DNA of 64,000 nucleotides from Pholis gunnellus (taxonomy: Eukaryota; Chordata; Actinopteri; Perciformes; Pholidae): assembly GCA_910591455.2 (NCBI GenBank), contig OU342808.1, positions 3,292,607 to 3,356,606 of the forward strand, given 5' to 3'. Below the pieces are notes generated by a model. It saw only the letters and a program-made list of their open reading frames with translations, was not told the origin of the DNA and made no database searches. Of this stretch, positions 12,201-27,200 are shown one piece after another. Position numbers and translations under genes: made by a program. How positions within the stretch are numbered: the first letter of the stretch is position 1; each line of letters opens with the position of its first letter.

Positions 12201-15200
12201 CAGATATAATAAAACAACTCTTCTTTTGTGACTTCCAACAGTAATGTTGCATTTACATTACGATCAACACATCAACAAGTCATTTTTAATGGAAGGCGGA
12301 GAAATGAAGAACTGACAGCTGACACTTGTTGCTATGTGACGGTCGTGACGGTCGTGATACGTTGCTAAAAAGTTAAGCTGGTCTTAACTTTTTCTAGCTC
12401 TCTAATGATAACCAATCATATTTTTCTGTTTTACCCAGTTCTATAATCCAAGTGCTATTGAACACAGCATAATAGTAAACTAGTAGTACACTTTTTTAAT
12501 TGTATTTCAAATTATGATCATTCAAATTCCAAATGGTAACTTTTTAAGAACAAATACAATACATTTAAATGCTGGACGAGGTTCTAGTACCCTCAAAGCA
12601 CAGGGACAGTGAATTAATTAATTCATCTAACTGCAAACTGCAAGTTTGGATCACATTCTATTTGTTTACTAGATTTTTTCCTCTCTTCCTCCACCCTCAT
12701 CCCACCAGCTTCACTTGGAACAGTCCAGCTCTTTGGTTCCGCTCTCTCAGTCCGACCTTGGGGCCTTGTTGAAGGACATGGCTGATGTGGAGAGGCTTCT
12801 CAAGGATGTGGACCTGCTCTCTGGCCTGGCCCGACTGCTGCCCAAAGGAGCCTGTGCTGGTCGAACTCAAGCCTCCCCCGCAAACATGACCTGGCCCCTT
12901 AATGCCACCACCTGGGGCCCCAACACAACTGACATCCCCGGAGAGGAGGGGGTGGACGGATCAGAGGGAGGTGGAGGAGCAGGAGCAAGGAAAGTGAAGG
13001 AGGAAGCAGAGAACCCTCACTCTCAGTTTTCAGCGTTTGTACAGCTGTGGGCCGGACTACAGCCGATTCTGTGTGGGCACAACAGGTGGGTGAGACAAAA
13101 CAGGTGATGAAATCATGACAAAGTGATAGCTATCTATGTGTTCTCATGTTGTTGTAGAGGGAATGAAAGGAAGGACACAGAAGTACCTTCACAGTTTATG
13201 GGATGATTTCTTTTTATTTCAACTTTGGGCATATTTTTGTCGTTGCGACCACCATTTCTATCCAAAAGAATATAATAGTATCCACAAAGTTGGCTGCTAA
13301 GACGTACAGTACAACAAAAAATACATAAAAAGGGTCAGCTGATCCACTACCTACATTAATCAATATCTTTATATTAACACTGGGTCAAAGGCAGGGCCTT
13401 TCTGAACATCTCTGAACTGGTGAGTTGGAAGTTTCCTTTTACAGACAGAAACACTTTCCTCTGCACCCAGATCTTGAGGCAGACTGCTCCAACGGTTCGG
13501 AGCTTAGAAACGTAAAGCTTCTTCACCAAAGGTTTTTGTGTTGCTCTTTGGAATACCTAAAAAGACTCGTGCCAAGGGACCTGGGACCTGAGGGCTCTGC
13601 CCTTGCTCATACATTCCAAGTGTGTACATTCCATGAAAAGCTTTAAAGGCATGTAAAGGATTTTAAAATCAATAGGAAAACTGACAGGAAACCAACAAAA
13701 GGACTTTAAAATAGGTGAAATGCGGTCTCTCCTGCTGGTCCTAGTCATCACTCGAGCAGCAGAGTTCTGAATCACTGAAACATCAGGCTTGGGGTAAATC
13801 CTAAAGAATTTAATTTTGAGCCTAATAAATACAATTTCAGCATTATCGTGGTTACTTGTAAAATGTTTGTCACATCCGGCACTAATACCTAGACTACATC
13901 TAAAGAGATAATATGTGAAATGTGTGATTTTAAGCCCCAAAAGATTTAAACAAGCCCCCAGCCCAAACATGGAAGAGACAACAAAGACAAAGGGTACAAT
14001 TATTACCCAATCTGTCCTTTGTAAATATACATTTTACTGACGTTCAGGTGTTTTACTTTGAATTTGAAATAGATGTTTGAGTTTGGAGAACTTGGCTTGT
14101 TTGTCTGACTGCTTGTGTTTTCATTTACCTTGGTGATTACAAGAGATTGATATGATTGAACTACAAAAAATAAGAGCCAAGTTGTAATAAACTGGAATTA
14201 TCCTCAAATAGACTTTTGTGTTTGCACTGCATTGATGTGTAAGTCTTTTACAAAGCTGTGAATCATTTATGCATTTGATATTAGATGAAACATTATCGGA
14301 GGAAGGCGTAAGAATCATTTCTGATCAGATAATGCAGTCATTGCAGCTGTGTGTGGTGTAAAAACTGTACACTGGGAACAGTGAGATATGAGCCCGTAAA
14401 CATGTGGGCTGATTTGTGGGGAGAATGACAGATGACATATAAACTGAGGATGAAATTCCCTTGTTGTGTGACTTGTTCGTAAAGCTAATGACCTTTGACC
14501 TGTGGCTCTTGTTGTAGGATCATTGAGCCAGAGGCTTTGAAACAGGGGAATATGAGTTCTCTGGGATTCACCAGCAAAGAACAGAGGAATCTGGGTTTAC
14601 TGGTTCACTTGATGACTACAAATCCCAAGATCCTCTACTCCCCCATTGGATCCCAGGTGGATAAAGTGATTCAGAAGGCAAGTAGACAGCACTGTCTTTG
14701 ATGTTGGTGTATGAGCAGAGCCGTTCACATTATCTTCACAGACAGAGCTGTGCTCAATGCTGAGGTTAAAGCTCCAATAGGGAAACAAGCTACATGCAGC
14801 ATGGATATATAATAACCTTATAAAGTTGTTATTGTGAAAGATCCACTTGGGGTAATGTTACTTCATTACCATTAACACACACACAGTTGTTTACTTTGAC
14901 CCTGTACCACATACACTGTCCTGCTCTGTAGATCTCTTATCTGAGCAACTGGGCTGAAGATGGTTGCGATAGCAGTGCGGTGTGGGAGGGAGGAGGTGGA
15001 GGAAGAAAGGAGTGGAAATCATATCAACAAATGGCTGAATTCATACAAAATGTGATGAAAAAATAAAATATTTGTAAACTTTTGGCACTCAGGCAAATGA
15101 GACATTTGCATTCGTGGGCAACGTGACACACTACACCCACGTGTGGCTCAACATCTCCGCACAGCTCAGGACTTTTCTGGAGGAGGGCCGGCTGCACAAC

Positions 15201-18200
15201 CACCTGGTGTGGTTACAGCAGGTAGACTCAGTACATCTTTTGACATTGTTCATGATAAAGTACTATCACGATGTGAAAAAAATCACCTGTGCATTTATAT
15301 TTTGCCATTAAGTTTGTCTATTACAGAACTTGGACTTGAGTCAGAAAACATGTAATGGTGTAGTCTCCATTCATCCCCTCCTTCTCTCCCTCCAGATGTC
15401 ATCAGAGCTTCAGCAGCACCCTGAGTTGTTAAATGGCACAGACAGTGAGCTGATGCAGGGTCTGATGGAGGGTAACTACAGCCTTCCAAACATCTCCACC
15501 CTGCTGGAGCAGCTGGACACCATTGACAACGCTGCCTGCGGCTGGACGCGCTTCATGTCTAAGGTTGGTAAAGTGTAGAATAGTGGCTCTCAACAAAACA
15601 GGACGTACCCCACGTGCATGAGTCAGCTGTGACACCTGACCAGACTGAGAGTTCCTGAATACTAGTAAGAGAGCAACAGAGCACAGAAACCAAAATAGCT
15701 AAAAGTAATCAATTGTTGAAACACTGAGTTCTGACACTTCCAGTGGTTGTAGAGACCACGGCCATTACGTCACCATTAATATCTCATGGCTTACTCAGAG
15801 ACTGGGAAGGTCAATACAACTCTTTTCTAGAGCAAACGTGGTTTAATCTTTGTGCTTAGCAGTAGTTTGTGTCTTTGCTCCATGCCTTCAGGTCAGCGTG
15901 GATGTCTTCAAGGGCTTTCCTGACGAGGACAGCATTGTCAACTACACCCTAAACCAGGCCTACCAGGACAACGTGTCTGTGTTTGCTAGTGAGTCATCCG
16001 TCTGTGTCCGGTTGCGATCATGGGACCTTGTTGAAAGTAAAACAAAGGCTTGTTGAAAGTGCTAGCTCTTTGTGCTCTGATGCAAACCATGTAAAGCACA
16101 GTGCTGAAGCAGACATATTTCACTTTTGTTTAATTAAACTTTAAAGTGCACAAGAAAATGATATATATATATATATAAGAAAACATACAACGCTAACATA
16201 CAATGTTTTTGAGGTATTGTCCTGATGGACCGCAGCCTCCTGCCAGAGGAAAGGCACTCAAACAGTGTGTGTCCAGGGTGAGAGGGGTCGCCTACAATCT
16301 TTCTTGCCCACCTAAGGGTCCTGGGGGGTGAACAAGTCGTAGAGGGACAACAGATTGTCTTGAAATTCATAAAAATTCAAGATCAAGATCCTTTTGTTTC
16401 ACAAGATTAAAAAAGATCCTTTTTAGCCAGGTCATTGTCTGTCTCTAAGGTTGGGCTATTTCTATTTTCATATCGTCCAATCATGGTTACTCTAAATCGT
16501 GGATAGGCGTTCCAAGAGGCAGCGGCGTGGCTCAGCATCTGACGGAGCTTTGCAATAATAAAACCTTGAAGCACTGACCAAGCTGCGGTATTTAACGCAT
16601 TGGGAGTGAGAATCGGTTGCACACAGCAAGCACCACTGCGTTCAGTCCTTGTCTCTGTAATTCTCTCAGTTCTCAGTCAAATTATTTTCCATCTTAGCCT
16701 TCCACAAGTTATTAATGTAAATAATACAATAACAATACATTTAGTTTTTAAAGTGGTGAATCCTTCAATTAGAAATGTTTACTTCCTGGAATTTAGTGAT
16801 GAGAGAATTAAAAACATTCAGAAGCCTCACTGCAGTATAGAATGAGTGTCTTTATAGCACGAGTCCTTTTAAGCCTGGTGATGCTTTCTGCAAACGTTGG
16901 ACTCGTATCTTTGATACTTTGTAAAGAACTAATTATACATGTTCCAAAGGGCAGGAGCCATGGAAGCAATTTATTCAATTCAACAGTAGAAGTCTTGCTG
17001 TTCTGTAGTAACTTGACTGCCTACTAAATGCATTTACAATGTTTTATCTACCGTAGGGGCATGTTTTCTCCACTAGAAGGCCCTCAAGAGGCCACTTTAT
17101 CATCATTTACTCTTCTTAAAGATTTCTGACTGTATGAAAACATTTCATAAAGATTACATGCACATAAACTTCCATTACATTATCTTTTATTATTGTATTA
17201 ATTCCGGTTTATGATTTAAATACAAAATCTTTTTTTTGGGCAGCTAAACATGTATGTATACATGTTTGAGGAGTACATTTCTAACAACTTCCAGTACAAG
17301 CCACGTCCACAAAAGCCTAATATCTCAAACTACAGCCTGTATAGAAATCCAACCAGTGATTAAAGCTCGGGGTCTTTTGTTGCTCATTTATTGACTATAT
17401 ACATTTTAAATGTGTTGTTTATATGTTTGTAACCAAAATGTTAGCAAAGCACCATACAGTATATTTGGCAGAACAACAGAATTTAAAGAACAGACTGCTT
17501 TAAAACGCAGTTGACATCGTAACCACACTGCAGCGTGAAACCAGTCCAAGTAGAGTCAACAGGTACTGTGTATTATAGAGTCAGGGGGACAAAGAGAGAA
17601 CAGGACACACAGGCCTGAATTAAAGTCAAAATAAGACGTTTGACCTGATATATGTTCCTTTTGTTTTAGGTGTGATTGTCCAGACTAACAAAGATGGCTC
17701 CCTGCCGCCCCATGTTCTGTACAAAATTAGACAAAACTCCAGCTTTACAGAGAAGACCAATGAGATCAGACGGGCCTACTGGCGTCCCGGGCCCAACACC
17801 GGGGGGAAATTCTACTTCCTTTACGGTTTTGTTTGGATCCAAGGTAAGTGACGCAATACTAAATACTAAAATAGACTTTTAGGAATTGAGATTTCCTTCA
17901 AGATGGAGCACCGAAATTGTCACAAACCCGGAGGATTGATGAGACGAGAGGCATAAAATCGAGAAATGTGAAAGGCCCAATGATGTATTGCTAAAATGGA
18001 TATGTACAGGCTTACAGGCAGGTTCTGGTCTGCTGCAGGCAGGCCAAGTGGCTGGAGCACTGACTGAAGAACACATAAGCAACAACTTTGCAACAGACTT
18101 CAATGAACTGGCACAGAATGAACGGAAGTGGGCCGGTACATGAACTGAGATGCTGATGAGGGAATGAGATGCAGATGAGAAGGTGGGCGGGGAAGGCCGG

Positions 18201-21200
18201 GCAACTGGAGAGAAGATGAGGGAAGTGGGAACAGATGTGCAGATGGGTGTGGCAGCCAGGTGATGAGGAAAGGAAGGAAAGTCCGAGGGCAATGAAGAGG
18301 CCTGGGGAATAGGAAATGTGGCTGGAGAGGAGAAACAGAAAGACACACTGGGACAGGTTTCTACCTTTTCACCAGATGAAAGTGCAATATTAAATTGCTC
18401 AAATACCCCTTCAAATGTATCACGCTGCATATATTGATTCTTTGCCACCTTGGAGCATCAAAAAAAGCTGTAAAAGCAACACCTGATCACACTTACTGTT
18501 TAAAATATCAGTATCAACGTTGATATGGTGAAAGTGTGAGCAAACAGTTGCCTTTCTATACATCCAGCAGACATCGAGGACCATTATCATTCATTAGGAG
18601 TGACGTCTGTGTCCAAGTCCAATACTCACTCTTCTTTCAGCACAGATTTGGTCTCGACAAACTCCAGAGAAAAATATCTCTCTTTGTCTCTTTAGCTAAT
18701 AATAAATGTCCACCTGCTAGTCTTTAACTGTGTTTGCACTTTTGTGGAGATTGTGGGCCTGAAAACCCAAACAATGATCTAGATTAGAAGAAGCAAACTA
18801 GAGCTGAGGGGAAATGCAGAGTTGGCAATAATTCTCTGAATTTGTCAATATGAGTGACAGCTTTGAAATTACACATATTTTAAAAAGATAATACAAAAAA
18901 GGGGAATCCAACTCTATATACCAACTTAAATGTACCTCTCTGACTAGACCTTTGTGTAACAGGAGGAACAGTTGAAATGTGACAGTTACACATCACAATA
19001 CAGGGCAGTATTTAAAAAAACTAAAACATCCGAAATTCAGGAAACTGGACTATGTAGAGTTTAGTCGAGAGAGACAGTTCTGTTAGGAAATAATGCAAAA
19101 AAAAAAGTAAATGTACTGCACATTTAGTAACTCTGTGACTTTTATTTCTGTCACACTCCTCCAGACATGATAGAGAGAGCCATCATCAACACGTTTGTGG
19201 GCCACGATGTGGTGGAGCCTGGTAACTACGTCCAGATGTTCCCCTACCCATGTTACACCAGAGACGAGTAAGACTTGCACTTTGTCATGGTTCTGTGTAG
19301 GTCATAATGTTGAGCATGACAGTGACAAGTAATCGTTAAGACACAGATGGAAAAACACGTTTGTCATAAAAATATTGTGTGCAATTTGAAAATAAATGGT
19401 GTTCTTCATATCTGATTCAAATATTGTATATGTATTACACGTTTGTACTTTTTAGAAATTTGCGGGATCCGAGGCATTTGAAATGCATTATGGTGTAAAA
19501 ATGTGTGTATTTGGTAATGATACCCTGACACCGTGTGTTTTTTTCAGTTTTCTGTTTGTGATTGAGCACATGATGCCTCTGTGCATGGTGATCTCCTGGG
19601 TTTACTCAGTAGCCATGATGATTCAGCACATTGTGGCTGAGAAGGAGCACCGGCTCAAAGAGGTTAGACTGTCTGATAATATTTCTGTCATCCGTCTTAA
19701 ATCCTTTGGTTGCATGTCAGTCTGATGTGCCAGTGAGGGGGGGGGGGCAGGCACCAGACCAGACCATCAAGGCAGCCACCCCATAGCGTGGGTATAGCGG
19801 CAGCGCAACTGTGGAACCGGAAAATCATTATTTGGTCCGTAGATACATGCAATAGTTATTGGGCTGTTGTGTATTGTGATATTTATTATGATAAATCATC
19901 CTTCTGGATCTGTGATGGTGTTGTTATGAATATATGAGAAATCTTTCTTTCTCTTTAAGTGATACATATAACACATTTACAGAGTGGGGGGGGTGAGATA
20001 AGTAGCAAAGATCACAATAATGGGGTTGATGATGGTGAAAACCACATTGTTGATGGAACAATTAATAGTGTTAATAACATCATGAAGGAATGGGAAGTGA
20101 GGCTACACTTAGTCACCAGGACAGCAACCAATGAGGGATCCCGCTCGGCACCCATGAAGCAGAAGAAGGCAGGCCAACAGGGAGACAAGCAGGGGTCAGC
20201 AGAGTCAATCTCCAATTCATTCATTTTATTTTAGATTTGTTTTCAGCTGTGCCTATATAGGGGGAAGCTGTTCCTTTATGTAAGTGCAATACAAAAGCAC
20301 TGCAGCAGTCCATTAAATCACACTATTTTAGTTTGTTTCTCAAAAGCTCAGATACAACACTAAAAAGTAAAAAACGTCCTTAAAACCACTGAATGACACA
20401 AACCTACATTGGACCAGTTTTAAATGTGGGTGTAGGACAATGTTGTTACAAATTCAGACATGTAACCATCATGCCGCTCTCTCAGGTGATGAAGATGATG
20501 GGTCTGAACAACGCCGTCCACTGGGTGGCTTGGTTCATCACCGGCTTCGTCCAGCTGTCCATTTCCGTCACCGCTCTGACCGCCATCTTGAAGTATGGCA
20601 GGGTGTTGCTCCACAGCGACCCCTTCATCATCTGGCTCTTCCTCACCATCTATGCTGTGGCCACCATCATGTTCTGGTGAGCTCTTCTAGTTCCACGAAA
20701 CTCGCTATGAAATCCCCCACTCCTTGAAATGCGTCAGTTTCCAAAGCTGTCAACAGTTGACTGATGGTTGAATTCAGACACATTTCCTCTGTTTGGCCCC
20801 GATCAGACAGACGCATTGCTACAGGCTTGAAAACACCGTGATAAATCTCATCGGTCAAACAGCGTGCGCCTTTGGAGAGGACTGCGTGTGCAAGAGGGCA
20901 ATCAATTGTGATTGATGAAAACTTAGCTGGCTCTTAACTTAACTTAAATGACAGAGTTCATCGTAATTAAATACCACTAATAGCAACCTTATGTCTGCAT
21001 TGGCCATTGTCCCACTGTTCCTACCAAATCTACTGGCATCAAAACAGGAAGGTAGAGGTAAAGTAGTAAAGCCTGCCTCATGCTTGATTTGATTGTCTGC
21101 CTGGGCCTATAGGGTAACATTGACGAGCGCTGTAACTTAGAATATTTTATGCACGTCTAAAAACACTTGAAAAAAACGTGAAGTGCAGCAGAAGAGAGGA

Positions 21201-24200
21201 GCGCATGCCGGGCGTATGAACCGTTGGAGGACAATGGTTTTGCTGGCAACGCATTTCTAGCAGGCATCTCTGTCTGATCGGGCTGAAGGAAACTGTCACC
21301 ACGGTCTAAATGCTCCAACACACACACACACACACACACACACTCATACACAAGATCAAGAAAGCAACATTCTTGTATCACCGATACAGCTAAGATAGTA
21401 GGGGTGAGGGGAGGGATTTTATCACTGAACTGCTGCATGTGTGCATGCACTTACACTATGTCAATGTCAATGGGACAGGATTAAGTCGAGGTCTCCCTCA
21501 CTTTAGCAGCGCTCAGAGCCCAACACGCAATCACTGTAATGTCAAAATGTACTTCAATGTAAGTAGTTATGCAGCCCAGTGCAGTGTAGGCGGCTGGATC
21601 GATTTAATATAGAAGCGTTTCCGTTCCGTCAGAAACACATGAGACGCGTCTGAAATGCCTTGTTGTATACAAGCCATTTAATTATTATGACAATAATCAT
21701 ATTATTATTAAAATTATCATTAAATGTAACTAATTGTGATTTTAAGCAGGGTTAGTACATATATATACCTTTGTAATTCATTTTTTCACAACCATTACTA
21801 TTGATAGGATGATAAACTGTTTGATCACAGGCTGTTAGATCTAGGTTGATATAAATGTAAATAAATAAAGGAAATTGTATTTTGTTTTTTTAATGCTGTT
21901 CGAACATTTTGACTAGGAATCAGTAGACGGACTCCCACTATGTGTATATGTGATTTCATGAAACTGTTAAATGATGAAGAAGCCCATGTAACTTCCCTTT
22001 GTTTTCCAGTTTTTTGGTGTCAGTTATCTACTCCAAAGCCAAGCTGGCTTCAGCTTGTGGAGGAATCATCTACTTCCTCAGCTACGTGCCCTACATGTAT
22101 GTGGCCATTAGGGAGGAGGTAGCCCATGATAAGATCACTGCTTTTGAGAAGTGCATCGCTGTAAGGCCCTTTCTCTTTTTTCCCACCTTTTCTTTTTAAT
22201 CTAACTAAATTTGGGGTCTGTTTGTAAAATGTGCTCCTTGTGTTGTCACTGTGAGGTATTACTTAAACAATCCAGATGAATCTTGTTTCTCCTCTCTTCT
22301 CCAGTCTCTGATGTCCACCACAGCATTCGGCCTGGGCTCCAAGTATTTCGCACTGTATGAGGTAGCAGGTGTTGGCATCCAGTGGAGGACCATCAGCCAG
22401 TCACCGGTAGAAGGCGATGACTTTAACCTGGGTCTGTCCATGATGATGCTCATCATCGATGCCGCTGTATATGGTGTGCTCACTTGGTACATAGAGGCTG
22501 TGCATCCAGGTATGAAATCATTGCCCTGTGAATCCTCACCATCCTGGTGTTTAACATATCTTTTCAGATGGATTATATCAAATGTGTTTTCCCTCTCTTA
22601 TAGGAATGTATGGGCTTCCCCGTCCGTGGTACTTCCCGTTACAGAGGTCCTATTGGTCAGGCAGTGGGCGTGTCGAGACCTGGGATTGGCCGTGGTGTGC
22701 AGGCGGGACTGCCAGGCTCAGTGTGATGGAGGAAGATCAGGCTTGTGCTATGGACCAGCGGAGATCTGGTACAGACAAATGATTGTTTGGGGCTGACCAG
22801 GATGGCTGGAGGGCGAGATTGTCTTGTTCTATAGATTCACTTAACCAAGTCCAACTTTAACACTTGTGATGTGATCGACACTCTCTTCTGACTTTAATTC
22901 CCATGTAACTTCTGAAAACAAATTGATTTAATATCAATTTAATACATGCCTCTTTATGACCTACAAAAATAAACAAGCCCATCAGCGAGATTGGCTTTTT
23001 CTATTTAGTTTCTCTTAATGCTGGTCAGTGGTGCCACTGGGTCGGATTCTCGCTAATTCAGATAAAATCATGTAGGTTCACCAGGAACACTTCAGACCGG
23101 CGGCAACCCAGTCGCGAGAAAATATTGGCATTGAATGTTTCTGCAAACCACTGAATATGTTGAGTATTGACGTTTCTGAAGCCAAAGAACGTTTCATAAA
23201 TATGTTTTCATATCAGCCTCGTAAAGGAAAGGCACAATGCCACCTGGTTAACATTGTAAAACGATTGGTTAGGTTAAGGCAAGAAAACTACTGGGTTAAG
23301 ATAAGAAAAAAACTGGTTGGTGTTAAAATAAAACGCACCATTGTTACCTAACAACGTAACTACTGCAGTGGCGGGCCGTGCATTTTATACCTGGGCCTTC
23401 AGTGCTGTCCTACTACAGTTGAACCACCTCCAAATAACCTCATTATGACGCCACAGCTACGGGTTATTTGTTTCGTGTAAACACCTCATATTCACATAAC
23501 ACTGCAACATTTGACAAGTGAAATAACATGTTACATGAAGCGCAACACCTACAAAAACACTAACTGCAGAGTGCAGATACATGAATACGTGCAAAACTAT
23601 AACGGATGCAGGTCTATCACTATGACGCAGCATGACGGGATGCTGCATCATTAACGGACAATGCATATAGTTAAAATCAATTCAGCAAAAAATATTATTC
23701 ACATCAGAGGGAACAATATTAACCATATCATAAAAACAACACAATAGAAAAATTAACTCAATAGAAACGCTACTGCAGATGTAAAACAAAAGCAGTTCAC
23801 TTACCAAAGCTGCTGTTCACTATTTAAAGACAAAGTCCATCCTCCTTTCTTTGATTATAAAGAGTTTAATCTCACGGTTGTACAGAACATCGGTGCGGTT
23901 CAGTTCCAGTAAGAAGTCCTTCTGGATTCATGGACGCCAGAGATGACAGTCGAGCCTCCCCAGTTGTATTTCTTGAATACGTTTTAATGCGTTTGAGGCT
24001 GAAAATGTCCGCTCCACAGAGGCAGCAGATATTGGGATTGTCACCGCCCAACATGTCACGCTAGCCCACTGACCAATCAAGCCGCACGTTAATGCTGACA
24101 TAATCTGGCTCTGACATGTCAAAGAATACGCCCAACATGTCAAACTAAAGATCTGATTGGTTGAAGACTATAACAATCAACAATATCGTCACCATTCACT

Positions 24201-27200
24201 GAAACTGCAAAGGGATTCACTTGTGAGTCTGCAGGCCTCTGGGCAGATTTTTTTAGCATAGGGGCGAAATCTGATTGGATAAAAAAAGCTCTACTTAAAA
24301 CAAGCGCAACTGAGGAAGACAGTAGCTATGCAATGAGATAATAAGCCAATGGGAAAATATTTAGAATACATGTCGTGTATTTATGAAAAATTATTAAATG
24401 ATAAAATAGCTATAACTTTGTGATTCTGTCTAGGCTATCTAGGCTAGACTATCCTAAGCGGACTTTCTAACACAACGTTACGTAACAATCTTAACAGCCT
24501 TATGTAAATGGACATAATGTAAAACTACGTTACGTTAAAAGTATAAAGTCAACATTTACTTTTGGTTGTCACACGTACATGAACAGCGGTCTCCTAGGTG
24601 AAAGTTGTGTTTGATTGACCCATCCACCACCCCTCCTGCTCTTTCTTGCTTGTTCTAGTCATCATTTTACCATGTAACTTTCAACATCGCTCGTACTATG
24701 TCATTTGCTCTGACTGAATGCAAAAAAAACAGGACCTGGTGGGGCAGACTGCCAGACCCCGAGGCAGTAAAATGAGAGGTTTTGTTAAAGGACTCTGCTG
24801 CTCAGAAACATTGCTGCTTTTGTACACATGAACCGCTAAAAATCAACATGTAGTTAAAGTTCCTCGTAGTAGCTTTAAGAAGCCCCATCTTTTTGCACCA
24901 CTTATTTCTCCATCTTTTGTTGTAACCCCAGAGGAGATGCGGGGCATAGAGGAGGAGCCGAGTCACCTGCCGTTGGTGGTTTGTATAGACAAACTGACCA
25001 AGGTGTACAAGACCGGCAGCAAACTGGCCCTCAACAAACTGAGCCTCAACCTCCATGAAAACCAGGTAGTCTCCTTCCTGGGACACAACGGCGCTGGCAA
25101 GACCACAACCATGTGAGGGGGACCAGTGTATGTGTGTGCTTGTGCATGTGTGTCAACACTGAAGTCAACACTGAAGATCAGTGTTCAATTGAAATACTGG
25201 CTGTAAAAAAAACATGTCATCTAACTTTGATACGACCACCAAACCGAGTTTTTATTTTCCAACTGTGGCACTTTGTAACATACAGTTATTTTAACTATGT
25301 TCAATTATGTTGGAGGCTTTAGTGAGAAATATGTTGAGGTGTACAACATACAAATCTTGCTTGAATTGCCTGACTGTTAACCATTGCTATTTCTACTAAC
25401 TGCCTACTCTGAATCATCATAGGTCCATCCTGACAGGCTTGTTCCCTCCAACCTCTGGATCTGCCACCATATATGGTCATGACATCCGCACGGAGATGGA
25501 GCGGATTCGTCAGAACCTGGGCATGTGTCCACAGCACAATGTCCTGTTTGACAAGCTGAGTGTGGAGGAGCACCTGTGGTTCTACTCCAGACTCAAAGGC
25601 ATGGCTGAAGAAGACATACGCAAGGAGATGGATAAGTGAGTTTAGTTATAAGTAAAGACAATCAAATCAAATAGGCAAGTATACAATGATAACAAAATGC
25701 AACCAGACACAACCATAATATCACAATGATTTCAGATCCTTGGGTATGTCTAGTCTTAAAAAAGCACCCTCTTCCCAAGTTTTGAGTATCATTGACCATA
25801 ACTAAACAGCACTTTGAAAAAGCATCGAAATAGATTCATCATGATTCAGATTAATAAGTGAATGAAAATAGCAGCAGAGTGGTGAGTACGGAATTAATCT
25901 TTTGTTGCACTGATATAAGTAGTGCTGTGAAAATGTACATTATACTTAATTAAGTGTGTTGTAGTGCAGATAACTACCAATATAGATACTTTGTCACTGT
26001 AGTTCTAGACACTGATATGGAGAGTGAATCATCTCTACAGCATTGAAATGTTTTGCTGTGTGTGTCCAGGATGATTGTTGACCTGGAGTTATCCAACAAG
26101 CGCCACAGCTTGGTGCAGACTTTGTCCGGCGGGATGAAGAGGAAGCTATCTGTGGCCATCGCCTTCGTTGGGGGCTCCAGGGCTGTCATCCTGGACGAAC
26201 CCACAGCGGGGGTGGATCCCTACGCTCGCAGGGCCATCTGGGACCTAATCCTCAAGTACAAACAGGGTGAATGTATTTTCCTGTTACTATCTGTGCAGAA
26301 AAACATGTTGGCATTGAATGTTTCTGCAAATCACTGGATATGTTGAATGTGGACGTTTCTAATAACGACTGCCCTTAGCAGACTTTCTAGATAATGTTAC
26401 TTTGCAAGCGTAAAGTCAACTTTTACTATTGTTACCTAACAAGAGTACATTCAACGTTTACTTTTTGTTTTACAGGGGACACAAACAGTGGTCTCCTGGG
26501 TGAAAGTCCTGTGTTTGTTTGACCCATCCATCCTAAAACGATTTCTCATTATTTTACCACATAACTTTCAATAACGCTTGCTGTCGCCTGCTCTGCACAT
26601 AGCTCACTGTGCTACATTAATTGCTGCAAAAACTTCCACATTCAATGTATCTGTGGTTTGCAGAAACATATGCCAATGTTTTTACCGGCGGCGGGACTGT
26701 CACCTCAGGTATCTGCTTTATTTAAGGGTATCATACTATGGTAAATAGTAAATGTTGGTTCAGTGTCATGTTCAATTGCATGATGTAAAAAATACCAACA
26801 CTACTTGAAATGTAACGATCTGCTATTATGTTCAGTCTTCACATTATGGTTCAGATTCTGTCCTTTTTGATTTCTTGTTTAATGATTAAACCAGCTGCTG
26901 TATTTTCATTAAAGTATGTGTTGTACCTCTGCCCTAGGTCGTACAATTCTGTTGTCCACCCACCATATGGATGAAGCAGACCTTCTCGGAGATCGCATTG
27001 CCATCATCTCACATGGGAAACTCAAGTGCTGTGGCTCGCCACTGTTCCTGAAGAGCACCTACGGAGATGGATACAAACTGACCCTAGTTAAAAAGCAGAG
27101 TGAAGGCAGAGGTGAGTGCGGGTCCTTTGTATGAGTTCTAAATTGCCCTTTATTTTCAGTTTTCCTAACTGTTGCACTCAAAATCATCCACAGATTTACA

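Noticed and set aside
17879..18448. 189-codon antisense frame in intron 13
   Set aside because: Ser/Pro-rich low complexity produced by purine-rich repeat DNA. No domain, splice partner or homology recognised.
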